Source: Rhizobacter sp. Root1221 (GTDB taxonomy: Bacteria; Pseudomonadota; Gammaproteobacteria; Burkholderiales; Burkholderiaceae_C). From it: a stretch of 64,000 nucleotides of DNA. The stretch spans positions 1 through 64,000 of the forward strand of contig NZ_LMDI01000010.1 of the NCBI RefSeq assembly GCF_001425785.1, read 5' to 3'. Below are positions 18,321 through 26,072 of this stretch, one piece after another; the first letter of the stretch is position 1; each line of letters begins with the position of its first letter. Made by a program: the position numbers and the translations under genes. Under the pieces are notes generated by a model, which was not told where the DNA came from, made no database searches, and saw nothing but the letters and a program-made list of their open reading frames with translations.

Positions 18321-18968
18321 ATGACAATTTCCAAGGTGCTGCGTGGCGTGTTTTCCGCAACGATTGTTGCGTCGGTTGCCATAAGCACGGCCGCTCTCGC
18401 AGTGACAAGCTTTACCTTGACAAGTTCGCCGACTAGTTACGCCGGCGCAGGTCAACAATTTTCGTTCGTCGAATCCGCAAGCAACGCCTTCTACGTGCGC
18501 AACTTTGGTGTCGCGGACTATGTGAATGCCGATCTCTGGCTTGGCGGCGGGCACAACGTCTGGGGTATGAACTTCGCACCGGCCCTTGGGCAGCCTCTGG
18601 CGCTCGGCCGGTATGAAGGCGCAAGTTGGTCGCGGACTGAAACTTCGCCTTACCTCACGTTCGGCGGACAAGGCCGCGCCACGTCAGGCGACGGATGGTT
18701 TGAGGTCGTCGACCTTGGCTTCAACCCCGATGGCAGCATCTTGCGCTTTGGAGTGAATTTCGAGACCCACGATAACTTTGCGGCCGACAGCTGGAACTAC
18801 GGTCAGTTGCGATTCAACTCTGACGTTCCGCTGTCGGATCGTCCCGTTCCGCCGGTCCCCGAACCTGCCACCTACGCGCTCATGGCTATCGGTCTCGTTT
18901 TCGTAGCAGTCTCGATGCGCCGCAAGCAGCGGCACGAACTCGACCGCCATGCTGCTGAAATGTCCTGA
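18321..18968 (+). CDS. PEP-CTERM sorting-domain exported protein
   Basis: A 215-residue secreted protein with a signal peptide (cut probable after AALA) and a C-terminal sorting signal VPEPATYALMAIGLVFVAVS followed by MRRKQR. The body (FYVRNFGVADYVNADLWLGG, FGVNFETHDNFAADSWNYG) looks beta-rich and matches no domain I know. GC content is clearly lower than the flanking large genes. It is monocistronic and followed by repeats resembling an IS end. Export through an exosortase pathway is inferred from the motif. Confidence 0.85.
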   Translation: MTISKVLRGVFSATIVASVAISTAALAVTSFTLTSSPTSYAGAGQQFSFVESASNAFYVRNFGVADYVNADLWLGGGHNVWGMNFAPALGQPLALGRYEGASWSRTETSPYLTFGGQGRATSGDGWFEVVDLGFNPDGSILRFGVNFETHDNFAADSWNYGQLRFNSDVPLSDRPVPPVPEPATYALMAIGLVFVAVSMRRKQRHELDRHAAEMS

Positions 18969-18992
18969 GCTCTAAGCAGCAGCTGTTCAGCG

Positions 18993-19054
18993 GCAATAGA
19001 GTCTGCGACAGCGCAATGAAGTGTGCGACTGAGGAATGAAGTCTGCGACAGCAC
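18993..19054. repeat. three 20-21 bp direct repeats, possible IS terminus
   Basis: Three back-to-back imperfect units of 20-21 bases share the core AATGAAGTCTGCGAC (18993-19012, 19013-19033, 19034-19054; the first has AATAGAGTCTGCGAC). Short repeats of this kind occur at the ends of several insertion sequence types, for example IS21-family ends, and no transposase is left beside them. Assignment to an IS type is a guess from the pattern. Confidence 0.5.
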
Positions 19055-19185
19055 GCATGGGCCGGAACTGGCGGTGCGATCCGTGGGCGGGCCGGGAAGG
19101 CTCCTCTGCGACGTCTGCCATGCACAGCGGAAGCGGACCCTGCAAGAGGGCAAAATCGAGATCATCTCATCGGGCCGATTGCGCA

Positions 19186-19317
19186 TCGAAGCCGTTGCTG
19201 CTGAATGTGATCAAGAGCAATCGCGCGAAGGCCCTCTATGAACGCCTCGGGTTGTTGGTCGACGGCGAGGATCCACGGACCTTCAGCATGAGCACCCAAC
19301 GCCCGCTTTCAGCCTGA
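19186..19317 (+). pseudogene. GNAT acetyltransferase C-terminal remnant
   Basis: The frame ending at 19317 reads KPLLLNVIKSNRAKALYERL then GLLVDGEDPRTFSM, which is the last strand-helix-strand part of GNAT N-acetyltransferases (L.V...N.RA..LYERLGF). The upstream acetyl-CoA binding part is absent; sequence before 19186 in this frame does not resemble a GNAT. It lies next to IS-end-like repeats, so an insertion or deletion probably removed the rest. Confidence 0.6.
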
Positions 19318-19437
19318 GGACAAACCTAAACTGAAGCGGCCGCCCGCTATGCAAACAAGGCACTCTATGGTCGGGCGTCGCGAACCGTCAGTCTGGTTTC
19401 GTCGCGGCGGTAAGCTGCTGACACATCAGGAGATTCC

Positions 19438-19827
19438 GTGATCAATTTCGATTCTGTCGCCCGCGCCTCCGACGACTTCTGGTACGACCATGAATTCGAG
19501 GTGATCCAGGCTCAGGTGGAGCGCCTGTCCCCGAGTGACTGGGACGAGTTCGAACGTCGGTGCCTGCTGCTTCCATGCCAATCGCAGGAACGCGTGGCGT
19601 ATGTCCTAGGCGGTATAGACACGGTTGCGAGTGCTCGACTGCTGCTTCAGCTTTGCAAACGCTCGGAGCGCGACACTGTGTTGACAGCACGCGAAGCCGT
19701 GCGGTCCATGACGCTCGAGTCGGTCACGCGGGCGGCCTCCGACCTGTGGCCCTCCGCCGGTGGCCGCACCATCAATGAAGTCCTGGACTGGGTCGAGGGG
19801 GCGGCGAGCGTGCCACGCGACCGCTGA
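19438..19827 (+). CDS. hypothetical protein, helical
   Basis: A 129-residue acidic protein with a well-placed AGGAG ahead of a GTG start at 19438. The sequence (ASDDFWYDHEFEVIQAQVER, LSPSDWDEFERRCLLLPCQ, SQERVAYVLGGIDTVASARLL) looks entirely helical, with a HEAT-like feel in the middle, and has no signal peptide. I do not recognise the family; small helical proteins of this sort are often immunity proteins, but no toxin is adjacent and I do not claim that role. It sits after DNA scarred by mobile elements. Confidence 0.6.
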   Translation: MINFDSVARASDDFWYDHEFEVIQAQVERLSPSDWDEFERRCLLLPCQSQERVAYVLGGIDTVASARLLLQLCKRSERDTVLTAREAVRSMTLESVTRAASDLWPSAGGRTINEVLDWVEGAASVPRDR

Positions 19828-19877
19828 TTCTTGGGAACGAAGACCGCTTCCAGCCTTGAATCCACCGTCCGGCCCGC

Positions 19878-20522
19878 TCACGCACTGTCCCAGCGCACCA
19901 CCAGTTGCGCCCGGTGCCGGGTGGCCGCGATCCGCTGCGCGTTCGGCTCGTCGGTGTTCGCCACCCAGTCGATGGCCTCCTGCCGGCTGCGGCCGAACTG
20001 CTCGTGCCGGCGGGTCAACCGTTCCTGGCGCAGCGCATCGTCCACGTCGACGTACCAGACCTCGTCCAGCAGCGGGGCCACGGCGGGCCAGTGGCCGTGG
20101 TCCAGCAGCAGGTAGTTGCCTTCGGTGATCACGAGCTGCGTCCGCGGAAAGACCGGGATGGCCCCCGCGATGGGCTCCTCGATCTCGCGCCGGAACTCGG
20201 GGGCGTAGACGATCTCGTCCGGACGCTGCGAGCGCAGCCGCTGCAGCAAGGCCGCATAGCCCGCGCTGTCGAACGTGTCCGGCGCCCCCTTGCGGTGGGA
20301 CCGGCCGAGGCGCTGCAGCTCGACGTTGGCCAGGTGGAAGCCGTCCATCGGCACCACCTGCGCCACGCCATCGAACGCGGCGCGGAGGGCCTCCGCGAAG
20401 GTGGACTTGCCCGCACCCGGCGGCCCCACGAGGCCGAGCAGCTTGCGTTGGCCGTCGTGGAGCAGGGCGCGCACACGCGCGAGGCAGGCATCGGGAACGT
20501 TGGGTGTCGAAACGGGTGGCAT
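19878..20522 (-). CDS. P-loop nucleoside/nucleotide (sugar) kinase family protein
   Basis: A 214-residue kinase of the uridine kinase/phosphoribulokinase-like fold. Walker A is GLVGPPGAGKST (about residues 30-41); VPMDGFHLANVELQRLGRSH and the following KGAPDTFD match the substrate-binding region of the family often labelled nucleoside/nucleotide kinase, related to fructose kinase FrcK. ITEGNYLLL is the Walker B strand, and RRHEQFGRS is the lid. The true substrate is unknown. It is the last gene after ocd and arginase on the minus strand, 24 bases beyond arginase, so it is probably cotranscribed with them. Confidence 0.8.
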   Translation of the reverse strand: MPPVSTPNVPDACLARVRALLHDGQRKLLGLVGPPGAGKSTFAEALRAAFDGVAQVVPMDGFHLANVELQRLGRSHRKGAPDTFDSAGYAALLQRLRSQRPDEIVYAPEFRREIEEPIAGAIPVFPRTQLVITEGNYLLLDHGHWPAVAPLLDEVWYVDVDDALRQERLTRRHEQFGRSRQEAIDWVANTDEPNAQRIAATRHRAQLVVRWDSA

Positions 20523-20546
20523 GCGCCGATCGTAAGCGCTGGCGCC

Positions 20547-21521
20547 TCAGTGGCCGCCCGGCACGGGCTCGAAGTCCCGCGACGCCACCCCGCGCGGCAG
20601 GCGGGGCCGCTCCCGGTGCAGCGTGCTCTTGCCGAAGAGGGACTGCACCAGGTCCACGGCCACCACGGCGGTGCCGTTGCGCACGTCGAGGGCCGGGTTG
20701 AGTTCCACGATGTCGAGCGATGCGAGCAGGCCGGTGTCGGCGATCATCTCCATGCACAACTGCGCCTCGCGGAACGTGGGCCCGCCGAGGATCGTGGTGG
20801 CCACGCCGGGCGCGATGGACGGGTCGAGGAAGTCGACGTCGAAGCTGACGTGCAGGTGGGTGTCCGCGTCCATCTTCGACAGGGCCAGGGCCATCGTGTT
20901 GCGCATGCCCACCTCGTCGATGAACCGCATGTCGTAGACCTCGAGCCCGACGTCGTGCACCAGGCGCTTTTCGCCGTCGTCCACGCTGCGGATGCCGATC
21001 TGCCGGATGTCCCGCACGTCCACCGCGGGCACCACCCCGCCGATGGCCGTCAGCTCGGCCGGGCCGTAGCCGCACAGGCACGCGACGGGCATGCCGTGGA
21101 CGTTGCCGCTCGGCGAGAGGTCGTGGGTGTTGAAGTCGGCGTGGGCGTCCAGCCACAGCACCCGCAGCTTCTTGCCACGTTCGCGGCAGTGGCGCGCCAC
21201 CGCGCTCACCGAGCCGATGCCGAGGCAATGGTCGCCCCCGAGCACCACGGGCACACGCCCGCCCTGCAGCTCGGCGTAGACGGCGTCGTGGAGCCGCTGG
21301 TTCCAGGCCACGGCCTGCGGAAGGTGGCGGTACCCGTCGCGCGGGGCATCGCACGGGTTGGGCGGCCCCTGCACGTCGCCGCGGTCGGCCACGTCCAGGC
21401 CCAGGTGGGCCAGGGCGCCTTGCAGACCGGCCACGCGCAGGGCCTCCGGCCCCATGCTCGCGCCGCGCACGCTGGCGCCGATGTCGGTGGGCACCCCGAT
21501 CAGGCTCAGGCGTGCGGTCAT
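20547..21521 (-). CDS. rocF: arginase
   Basis: A 324-residue manganese arginase, hydrolysing L-arginine to ornithine and urea. Metal-ligand motifs are all present: GGDHCLGIG, DAHADFNTHD and SFDVDFLDPSIAPG, and the substrate loop SPSGNVHGMP is the arginase form (agmatinase differs here). Length is normal. Its ATG overlaps the stop of the ornithine cyclodeaminase gene (ATGA), so the two are translationally coupled. Together they turn arginine into proline. Confidence 0.95.
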   Translation of the reverse strand: MTARLSLIGVPTDIGASVRGASMGPEALRVAGLQGALAHLGLDVADRGDVQGPPNPCDAPRDGYRHLPQAVAWNQRLHDAVYAELQGGRVPVVLGGDHCLGIGSVSAVARHCRERGKKLRVLWLDAHADFNTHDLSPSGNVHGMPVACLCGYGPAELTAIGGVVPAVDVRDIRQIGIRSVDDGEKRLVHDVGLEVYDMRFIDEVGMRNTMALALSKMDADTHLHVSFDVDFLDPSIAPGVATTILGGPTFREAQLCMEMIADTGLLASLDIVELNPALDVRNGTAVVAVDLVQSLFGKSTLHRERPRLPRGVASRDFEPVPGGH

Positions 21522-22621
21522 TGAACGGCACCGCCCGCAGTGCGTGCCACCGCGAACGGGGTGTCATGGCGGATCGACAGGCCCGGGACGTCGACGGCCG
21601 CGCCGTACAGGTCCTTCGGGTCGTCCAGGTCGGGGACGAGGTCGATCTGGCGCGCGCGGCGGGGGTCTTCCTGCACCAGTTGGTGCAGCACCCGCAGCGC
21701 CGAATAGTCCTCCAGCGCGAACCCCACCGAATCGAAGATGCTCACCTCGCCGGCATGGTGGCGGCCGGGCGCCGCGCCACGGACGATCTGCTCGAACTCC
21801 GTGACCGGGAAGTCGGGCGCCATCTGCTGCACCTCGCCTTCGACGCGCGACTGCGCCTCCAACTCCACCACCACGCGGGCATCGGGGCGCAGCAGGATGT
21901 CCGCATGCAACTCGGTCTTGCCGGGGCAGTCGCCACCGACGGCGTTGAGGTGCATGCCGGGCTCGATCATCTCCGGCGACAGGATCACGGCGTTGCGCTT
22001 GTCGGCGGTGATGGTGGTGACGATGTCGGCGCCGCGCACCGCATCAGCCACGCTGGTGGCACGCACGATCTTCAGGTGCTGCGTGGCCCGGCTGCGCAGC
22101 AGGTTGCGCTCGAGCTTGTGGGATGCGGCCGGGTCCACGTCGTAGAGCCGTACTTCGCGAAGCCCCAATTGATGGGCGAAGGCGATGGCCTGGAACTCGC
22201 TCTGTGCGCCGTTGCCGATGAGGGCGAGCACACGGGCATCGGGCCGCGCCATCCAGCGTGCGGCCAGCACCGACATCGCCGCCGTGCGCAGGGCCGTGAC
22301 GATGGTGAGCTCGGACAGCAGCAGCGGGTAGCCTGTTTCAACGTCGGCGAGCACACCGAACGCGGTGACGGTGAGCAGGCCCGCGGCGGTGTTGCCGGGG
22401 TGGCCGTTGACGTACTTGAACGTGTAGTGCCGGCCGTCCGAGATGGGCATCAGTTCGATCACGCCCACGGGCGAGTGGCTCGCGATGCGGGCGTCCTTCT
22501 CGAAGGCGCCCCAGCGCCGGTAGTCCGCCTCGATCTGCGTGGCGATCTGCGCGATCAGGGATTCGATCCCTTGTTCCCGGACGATGCGCCGGATGTCGGA
22601 AATGCCGATGTAGTCGACCAC
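21518..22621 (-). CDS. ornithine cyclodeaminase
   Basis: A 367-residue NAD-dependent enzyme of the OCD/mu-crystallin family, converting ornithine to proline and ammonia. SPVGVIELMPISDGRHYTFK and YVNGHPGNTAAGLLTVTAFG are typical of true ornithine cyclodeaminases; the Rossmann motif is ALIGNGAQSEFQ and HLNAVGGDCPGKTEL carries the catalytic aspartate. I place the start at a GTG (22621) preceded by GAGG with 5-base spacing, which gives the standard N-terminus (VVDYIGISDIRRIV); an in-frame ATG further upstream would add about 38 poorly conserved residues. It is first in an operon with arginase and a kinase, and divergent from an Lrp-type regulator. Confidence 0.9.
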   Translation of the reverse strand: MVDYIGISDIRRIVREQGIESLIAQIATQIEADYRRWGAFEKDARIASHSPVGVIELMPISDGRHYTFKYVNGHPGNTAAGLLTVTAFGVLADVETGYPLLLSELTIVTALRTAAMSVLAARWMARPDARVLALIGNGAQSEFQAIAFAHQLGLREVRLYDVDPAASHKLERNLLRSRATQHLKIVRATSVADAVRGADIVTTITADKRNAVILSPEMIEPGMHLNAVGGDCPGKTELHADILLRPDARVVVELEAQSRVEGEVQQMAPDFPVTEFEQIVRGAAPGRHHAGEVSIFDSVGFALEDYSALRVLHQLVQEDPRRARQIDLVPDLDDPKDLYGAAVDVPGLSIRHDTPFAVARTAGGAVQ

Positions 22622-22729
22622 GTGGACCTCGCTGTGTGGGTTTGCCGTGGCAGCGGGTCCCGCAGGGCCGCTGCCGATGCATCGATTTTCTGCGGGGCGG
22701 CAGTCAGTTTCCAGCAGGCAAGCTGCACA

Positions 22730-22780
22730 CATTGCTAGACTTGCTGAGCAAAAGCGCAAGAGGTCTTGGGCAATTTGCTC
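22730..22780. promoter_or_regulatory. candidate Lrp-type operator between ocd and the regulator gene
   Basis: The divergent intergenic region contains TTGCTGAGCAA (22741-22751, a perfect 5-1-5 palindrome) and GCAATTTGC (22770-22778, GCAA-T-TTGC), with a further TTGCT half site near 22732. Repeated short palindromes in the gap between an Lrp/AsnC gene and its target operon are the usual arrangement for local regulators of this family. Binding is inferred. Confidence 0.5.
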
Positions 22781-22795
22781 GATGGAGGCTCCCGC

Positions 22796-23218
22796 ATGGA
22801 CGACACCGACCGCGAACTCATCGCCCTGCTGCGGGCCAACGCCCGCATGTCGCTGGTGGAGATCGCCCGGCAGCTGAAGGTGGCGCGGGGCACGGCGCAG
22901 AACCGCATCACGAAGCTCGAACAGAACGGCACCATCGTGGGCTACACCGTGCGATTGAAACCGCAGTCCGAGGCCCACCGCATCCGCGCCCTCACCACCA
23001 TCGCGGTGGAAGGCAATGCCGCCGACGACGTCATCCGCACGTTGCGGGGCGACCCTGCGGTCCAGACCCTGCATACCACCAACGGGCGCTGGGACATCAT
23101 CGCGGAGCTGCGCGCCGACTCGCTGGAGGAGTTCGACCGCATCCTCAGCCGGCTGCGGCATGTGGAGGGCATCTCCAGCACGGAGACGAGCCTGCTGTTG
23201 TCGACCCACAAGCTGTGA
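22796..23218 (+). CDS. Lrp/AsnC family transcriptional regulator
   Basis: A 140-residue regulator: N-terminal winged helix-turn-helix (DDTDRELIALLRANARMSLV, then EIARQLKVARGTAQNRITKL) and C-terminal RAM ligand-binding domain (TTIAVEGNAADDVIRTLRGD, LHTTNGRWDIIAELRADSLE). GGAGG at the right distance fixes the ATG at 22796. It is divergent from the ornithine cyclodeaminase-arginase operon, so it most likely senses arginine, ornithine or proline and controls that operon, as such regulators do in related bacteria. The ligand is inferred from context. Confidence 0.92.
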   Translation: MDDTDRELIALLRANARMSLVEIARQLKVARGTAQNRITKLEQNGTIVGYTVRLKPQSEAHRIRALTTIAVEGNAADDVIRTLRGDPAVQTLHTTNGRWDIIAELRADSLEEFDRILSRLRHVEGISSTETSLLLSTHKL

Positions 23219-23324
23219 GGCGTCAGGAACGGATGTTGCGGAGATGGGGTAGAGCTGCCCCGGGGCCCACGAACCCGGCGGCGATGTGCCCATTTTTCGA
23301 ACCTCTCAACGGATCCCGCCCGAA

Positions 23325-24698
23325 ATGACTTCTCCCGACCGACACAACGCGCGCAGCGTTTCAAAAGCGTTTCACTGCGTTGCCCCCATCCTTCTCGCCA
23401 CGCTCGTGGGGTGTGGAGGGGACGGTGACACGGCCACCACCACGTCGGACGGCGGAAACACCGCGGCTGCGCCAGCACCGGCACCGGCACCGGCACCGGC
23501 ACCGGCACCGGCACCGGCACCGGCACCGGCACCGGCCCCAGCCCCTGCACCTGCACCTGCACCTGCACCTGCACCTGCACCTGCACCTGCACCTGCTCCT
23601 GCTCCTGCTCCCGCTCCCGCTCCCGCTCCCGCTCCCGCTCCTGCTCCCGCTCCCGCTCCCGCTCCGGGCGCCGTGTCGGACGGGGAGTCCGGTGGTTATG
23701 CCGGCAAGGTGACCGGCGGCGGCAGTGTCACGGCCGTGACGGCCGCCACCGCGGCGCAGATGCAAGCCGCGATCGATGCCTACACCGGCACGGGCGGCCT
23801 CGTGGTCCGCTACACGGGCAAGTTCGACTACAGCACCATCACCGACACGTGCGCGCAGTGGCAGAAGGACGCGGGCGACATCGTCGAGATCAAGAACAAG
23901 GGCAACGTCACCATCGAAGGCGCCGCCGGCTCGGCCGCGAACTTCGGGCTGGCGATCAAGGGTGCCGCCACGAACGTCATCATCCGCAACATGACGATCG
24001 GCCTGCTGCCCGGTTCCATCGATGCCATCGGCATCGAAGGGCAGGGCGGGCAGTTCCCCGGCTACATCTGGGTGGACCACAACACGCTGTTCAGCAGCAC
24101 CAAGGACTGCGCCGGCGCGGGTGACCTGGAGTTCGACGGCCTGATCGACAGCAAGGCCGGCGCGCACCACATCACCTACTCGTACAACCACATCCACGAC
24201 CACCAGAAGGTGGGCCTGATCGGTTCGAGCGACAGCGATTCCAGCGACCGCTTCATCACGTTCCACCACAACGTGTACCAGAACGTGAAGGCGCGCCTGC
24301 CGCTGCAACGCGGCGGCTACACCCACCTGTACAACAACCTGTACACCGGCGTGCTGACGTCGGGCATCAACGTGCGCATGGGCGGCTACTCGCTGATCGA
24401 AGGCAACTACTTCGAGAACGCGCAGAACCCCATCACCTCGCGGGACAGCACCGCGATCGGCTTCTGGCAACTGCGCAACAACAACGTGAAGTCGCCGGCC
24501 GACTTCGCCCAGTACGGCATCACCTGGGTGGCGAGCGAGTCGTCGCCCACGCGTGACGCGAACGACTGGGTCAGCACCGCCACGTTCCCGGTGAGCATCA
24601 CCTACACCCACACGGTGCAGGATGCCGCGTGCGTGAAGCAGAAGCTGGCCGCCGTGGCGGGCGCCGGCAAGGCCCTGGCCACGATGAGCTGCAGCTGA
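23325..24698 (+). CDS. PL1 pectate lyase lipoprotein with Pro-Ala linker
   Basis: A 457-residue predicted lipoprotein. The signal peptide ends with lipobox LATLVGC; a linker of 33 Ala-Pro pairs (23469-23666) spaces the catalytic domain from the membrane. The domain is a PL1 right-handed beta-helix: VIIRNMTIGLLPGSIDAIGI, YIWVDHNTLFSS (the vWiDH motif), DGLIDSKAGAHHITYSYNHI, HDHQKVGLIG and VYQNVKARLPLQRGG, where the Arg in KARLP is the catalytic base position. The enzyme cleaves polygalacturonate by beta-elimination with calcium. The ATG at 23325 starts the signal peptide. It is a single-gene unit, part of the wider plant-polymer gene set. Confidence 0.93.
   Translation: MTSPDRHNARSVSKAFHCVAPILLATLVGCGGDGDTATTTSDGGNTAAAPAPAPAPAPAPAPAPAPAPAPAPAPAPAPAPAPAPAPAPAPAPAPAPAPAPAPAPAPAPAPAPAPGAVSDGESGGYAGKVTGGGSVTAVTAATAAQMQAAIDAYTGTGGLVVRYTGKFDYSTITDTCAQWQKDAGDIVEIKNKGNVTIEGAAGSAANFGLAIKGAATNVIIRNMTIGLLPGSIDAIGIEGQGGQFPGYIWVDHNTLFSSTKDCAGAGDLEFDGLIDSKAGAHHITYSYNHIHDHQKVGLIGSSDSDSSDRFITFHHNVYQNVKARLPLQRGGYTHLYNNLYTGVLTSGINVRMGGYSLIEGNYFENAQNPITSRDSTAIGFWQLRNNNVKSPADFAQYGITWVASESSPTRDANDWVSTATFPVSITYTHTVQDAACVKQKLAAVAGAGKALATMSCS
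23469..23666 (+). repeat. 198-bp hexanucleotide repeat encoding (Ala-Pro)33
   Basis: An uninterrupted in-frame run of six-base units within the pectate lyase gene. The units fall into blocks: mostly GCACCG first, then GCACCT, then GCTCCT and GCTCCC, as if blocks expanded separately. Because each unit is six bases, gain or loss of units changes linker length without shifting frame. It produces low-complexity open frames on the other strand that are not genes. Confidence 0.95.
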
Positions 24699-24723
24699 CG
24701 GCTGGCGTCTTGCCGCCCGGGGC

Positions 24724-25116
24724 TCAGGTGGGGGCCGTCCCGGGCGGCGGGTTGACCACGAGGTGCGCGCGCACCTCGCGGATGCGCTCGTCCGTGTAGT
24801 AGCCGCCGTACTCGGTGTAGCGCAGGAACGGCCGGGCGCAGCCTTCACATTGCCACACGTCGCAACGGTTGTACGGGAACCAGCCCGGCGCGATGGGGGC
24901 GCTGTCGGACCAGCCGTGGGTGCCGGCCGGGTGGAACTCCGCCAGCGTGGGGTCGTCATCGCCGGGGGCACGCAAGGTGCCCACGCACCGCAGGTTCGAC
25001 CGGTCGAACCCGCCTGGCATCGACTCCCAGCCGCGGCACACCAGCGCCGAACACCGGGGGCATCCGGCGCCCGCGCCGGATGCGTTTGCCAGCGCAATGA
25101 GTTCGCCGGCCGTCAT
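24724..25116 (-). CDS. conserved hypothetical protein with cysteine pairs
   Basis: A 130-residue soluble protein. CPRC near residue 20 and CEGC near residue 93 suggest a zinc site. Between them are FHPAGTHGWSDSAPIA and FPYNRCDVWQC, and the end reads FLRYTEYGGYYTDERIREVR, a set of sequences I have seen in unnamed proteins of Burkholderiales. No function is known to me. The ATG at 25116 lies 14 bases after the dienelactone hydrolase stop, so the two are probably cotranscribed. Confidence 0.7.
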   Translation of the reverse strand: MTAGELIALANASGAGAGCPRCSALVCRGWESMPGGFDRSNLRCVGTLRAPGDDDPTLAEFHPAGTHGWSDSAPIAPGWFPYNRCDVWQCEGCARPFLRYTEYGGYYTDERIREVRAHLVVNPPPGTAPT

Positions 25117-25130
25117 GGCGGCGGCCTGCG

Positions 25131-26024
25131 TCACGTGAGGTGGGTCTTGAAGAACGCGATGGTGCGCGTCCATGCCAGTTTCGCCGCGTCGGCGTCGTAG
25201 CGCGGCGTGGTGTCGTTGTTGAACCCGTGTTGTGTGCCCGGGTACTGATGGACCTCGTACCGCACGCTCGCCGCCTTCAGTGCGGCCTCGTACGCGGGCC
25301 ATGCGGTGTTGATGCGCTCGTCCACCGCGGCCAGCTGCACCAGCAGCGGCGCCTTCACGCGCGAGGCGTGGTCTGGCGCCGGGCTGTTGCCGTAGAAGGG
25401 CACGGCGGCATTCAGGTCAGGCCGCTGCGTGGCGAGCCAGTGCACGATGCCGCCGCCATAACAGAAGCCCACCGCACCGAGCCGGCCGTTGCCGTCGGGC
25501 CGGCCGCGCAACCAGTCGGCGGCCGCCACGAAGTCCTCGCGCGTCTTCTCCTGGTCCAGCGTGGCGAATGCGGCGCGGGCCTTGTCTTCGTCGCCCGGGT
25601 AGCCGCCCAGCGGGGTCAGCGCATCCGGTGCAAATGCCATGAACCCGTCGAGAGCCAACCGGCGGGCGATGTCTTCGATGTGGGGATTGAGCCCACGGTT
25701 CTCGTGGATCACGAGCACCATCGGCAGGCGTTTCGTGCCCGCCGACGCGGGCCGCACCAGGTAGCCGCGGATGCCTCCGGCGCCCGAGCCCGTCGGCACG
25801 GTGACCCATTCCGCCTTCACGCGGGTGTCGTCGGGGCGGATCTGTTGGCCGACGGCAAAGTCGGGGCTCAGCGCTGCCAGCAACCCGGCAGCTGTCACGC
25901 CCGCCTTGGCGAACCGCCGCGCCTTTTCCAGGAAACCGCGCCGGTCCAGGTCGCCGTGCACGTAGGCGTCGAACAGGATGAGCAGTTCCTGGTCGAAATC
26001 TTGAGAGGTCAGGCGTGAAGACAT
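25131..26024 (-). CDS. dienelactone hydrolase family protein
   Basis: A 297-residue alpha/beta hydrolase. The catalytic triad of the family is visible: Cys in GAVGFCYGGGI, Asp in LAAVDERI and His in PGTQHGFNNDT; VLVIHENRGLNPHIEDIAR holds the oxyanion-region Glu. Dienelactone hydrolases open lactones in chlorocatechol breakdown, but many members have other or unknown ester substrates. The N-terminus (residues 1-60) carries a helical region with ARRFAKAGVTAAGLLAAL, a hydrophobic stretch that could be a signal anchor or weak Tat-like sequence. No ring-cleavage genes are adjacent, so the substrate is open. Confidence 0.87.
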   Translation of the reverse strand: MSSRLTSQDFDQELLILFDAYVHGDLDRRGFLEKARRFAKAGVTAAGLLAALSPDFAVGQQIRPDDTRVKAEWVTVPTGSGAGGIRGYLVRPASAGTKRLPMVLVIHENRGLNPHIEDIARRLALDGFMAFAPDALTPLGGYPGDEDKARAAFATLDQEKTREDFVAAADWLRGRPDGNGRLGAVGFCYGGGIVHWLATQRPDLNAAVPFYGNSPAPDHASRVKAPLLVQLAAVDERINTAWPAYEAALKAASVRYEVHQYPGTQHGFNNDTTPRYDADAAKLAWTRTIAFFKTHLT

Positions 26025-26072
26025 GGGCGCTCCCGTGGATGAAAGGCGCCCAGATTACTCCACCCGGAGGCG

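Larger units (their letters stand above)
18969..19437. other. intergenic region with IS-end-like repeats and a gene remnant
   Basis: No intact gene. The region begins with three imperfect direct repeats (18993-19054) and contains the 3' piece of an acetyltransferase gene (19186-19317). A good ribosome binding site (AGGAG) near 19428 belongs to the next gene. Confidence 0.5.

Noticed and set aside
23469-23666. Possible CRISPR-like or tandem array
   Set aside because: It is an in-frame hexanucleotide repeat encoding Ala-Pro, with no spacers.
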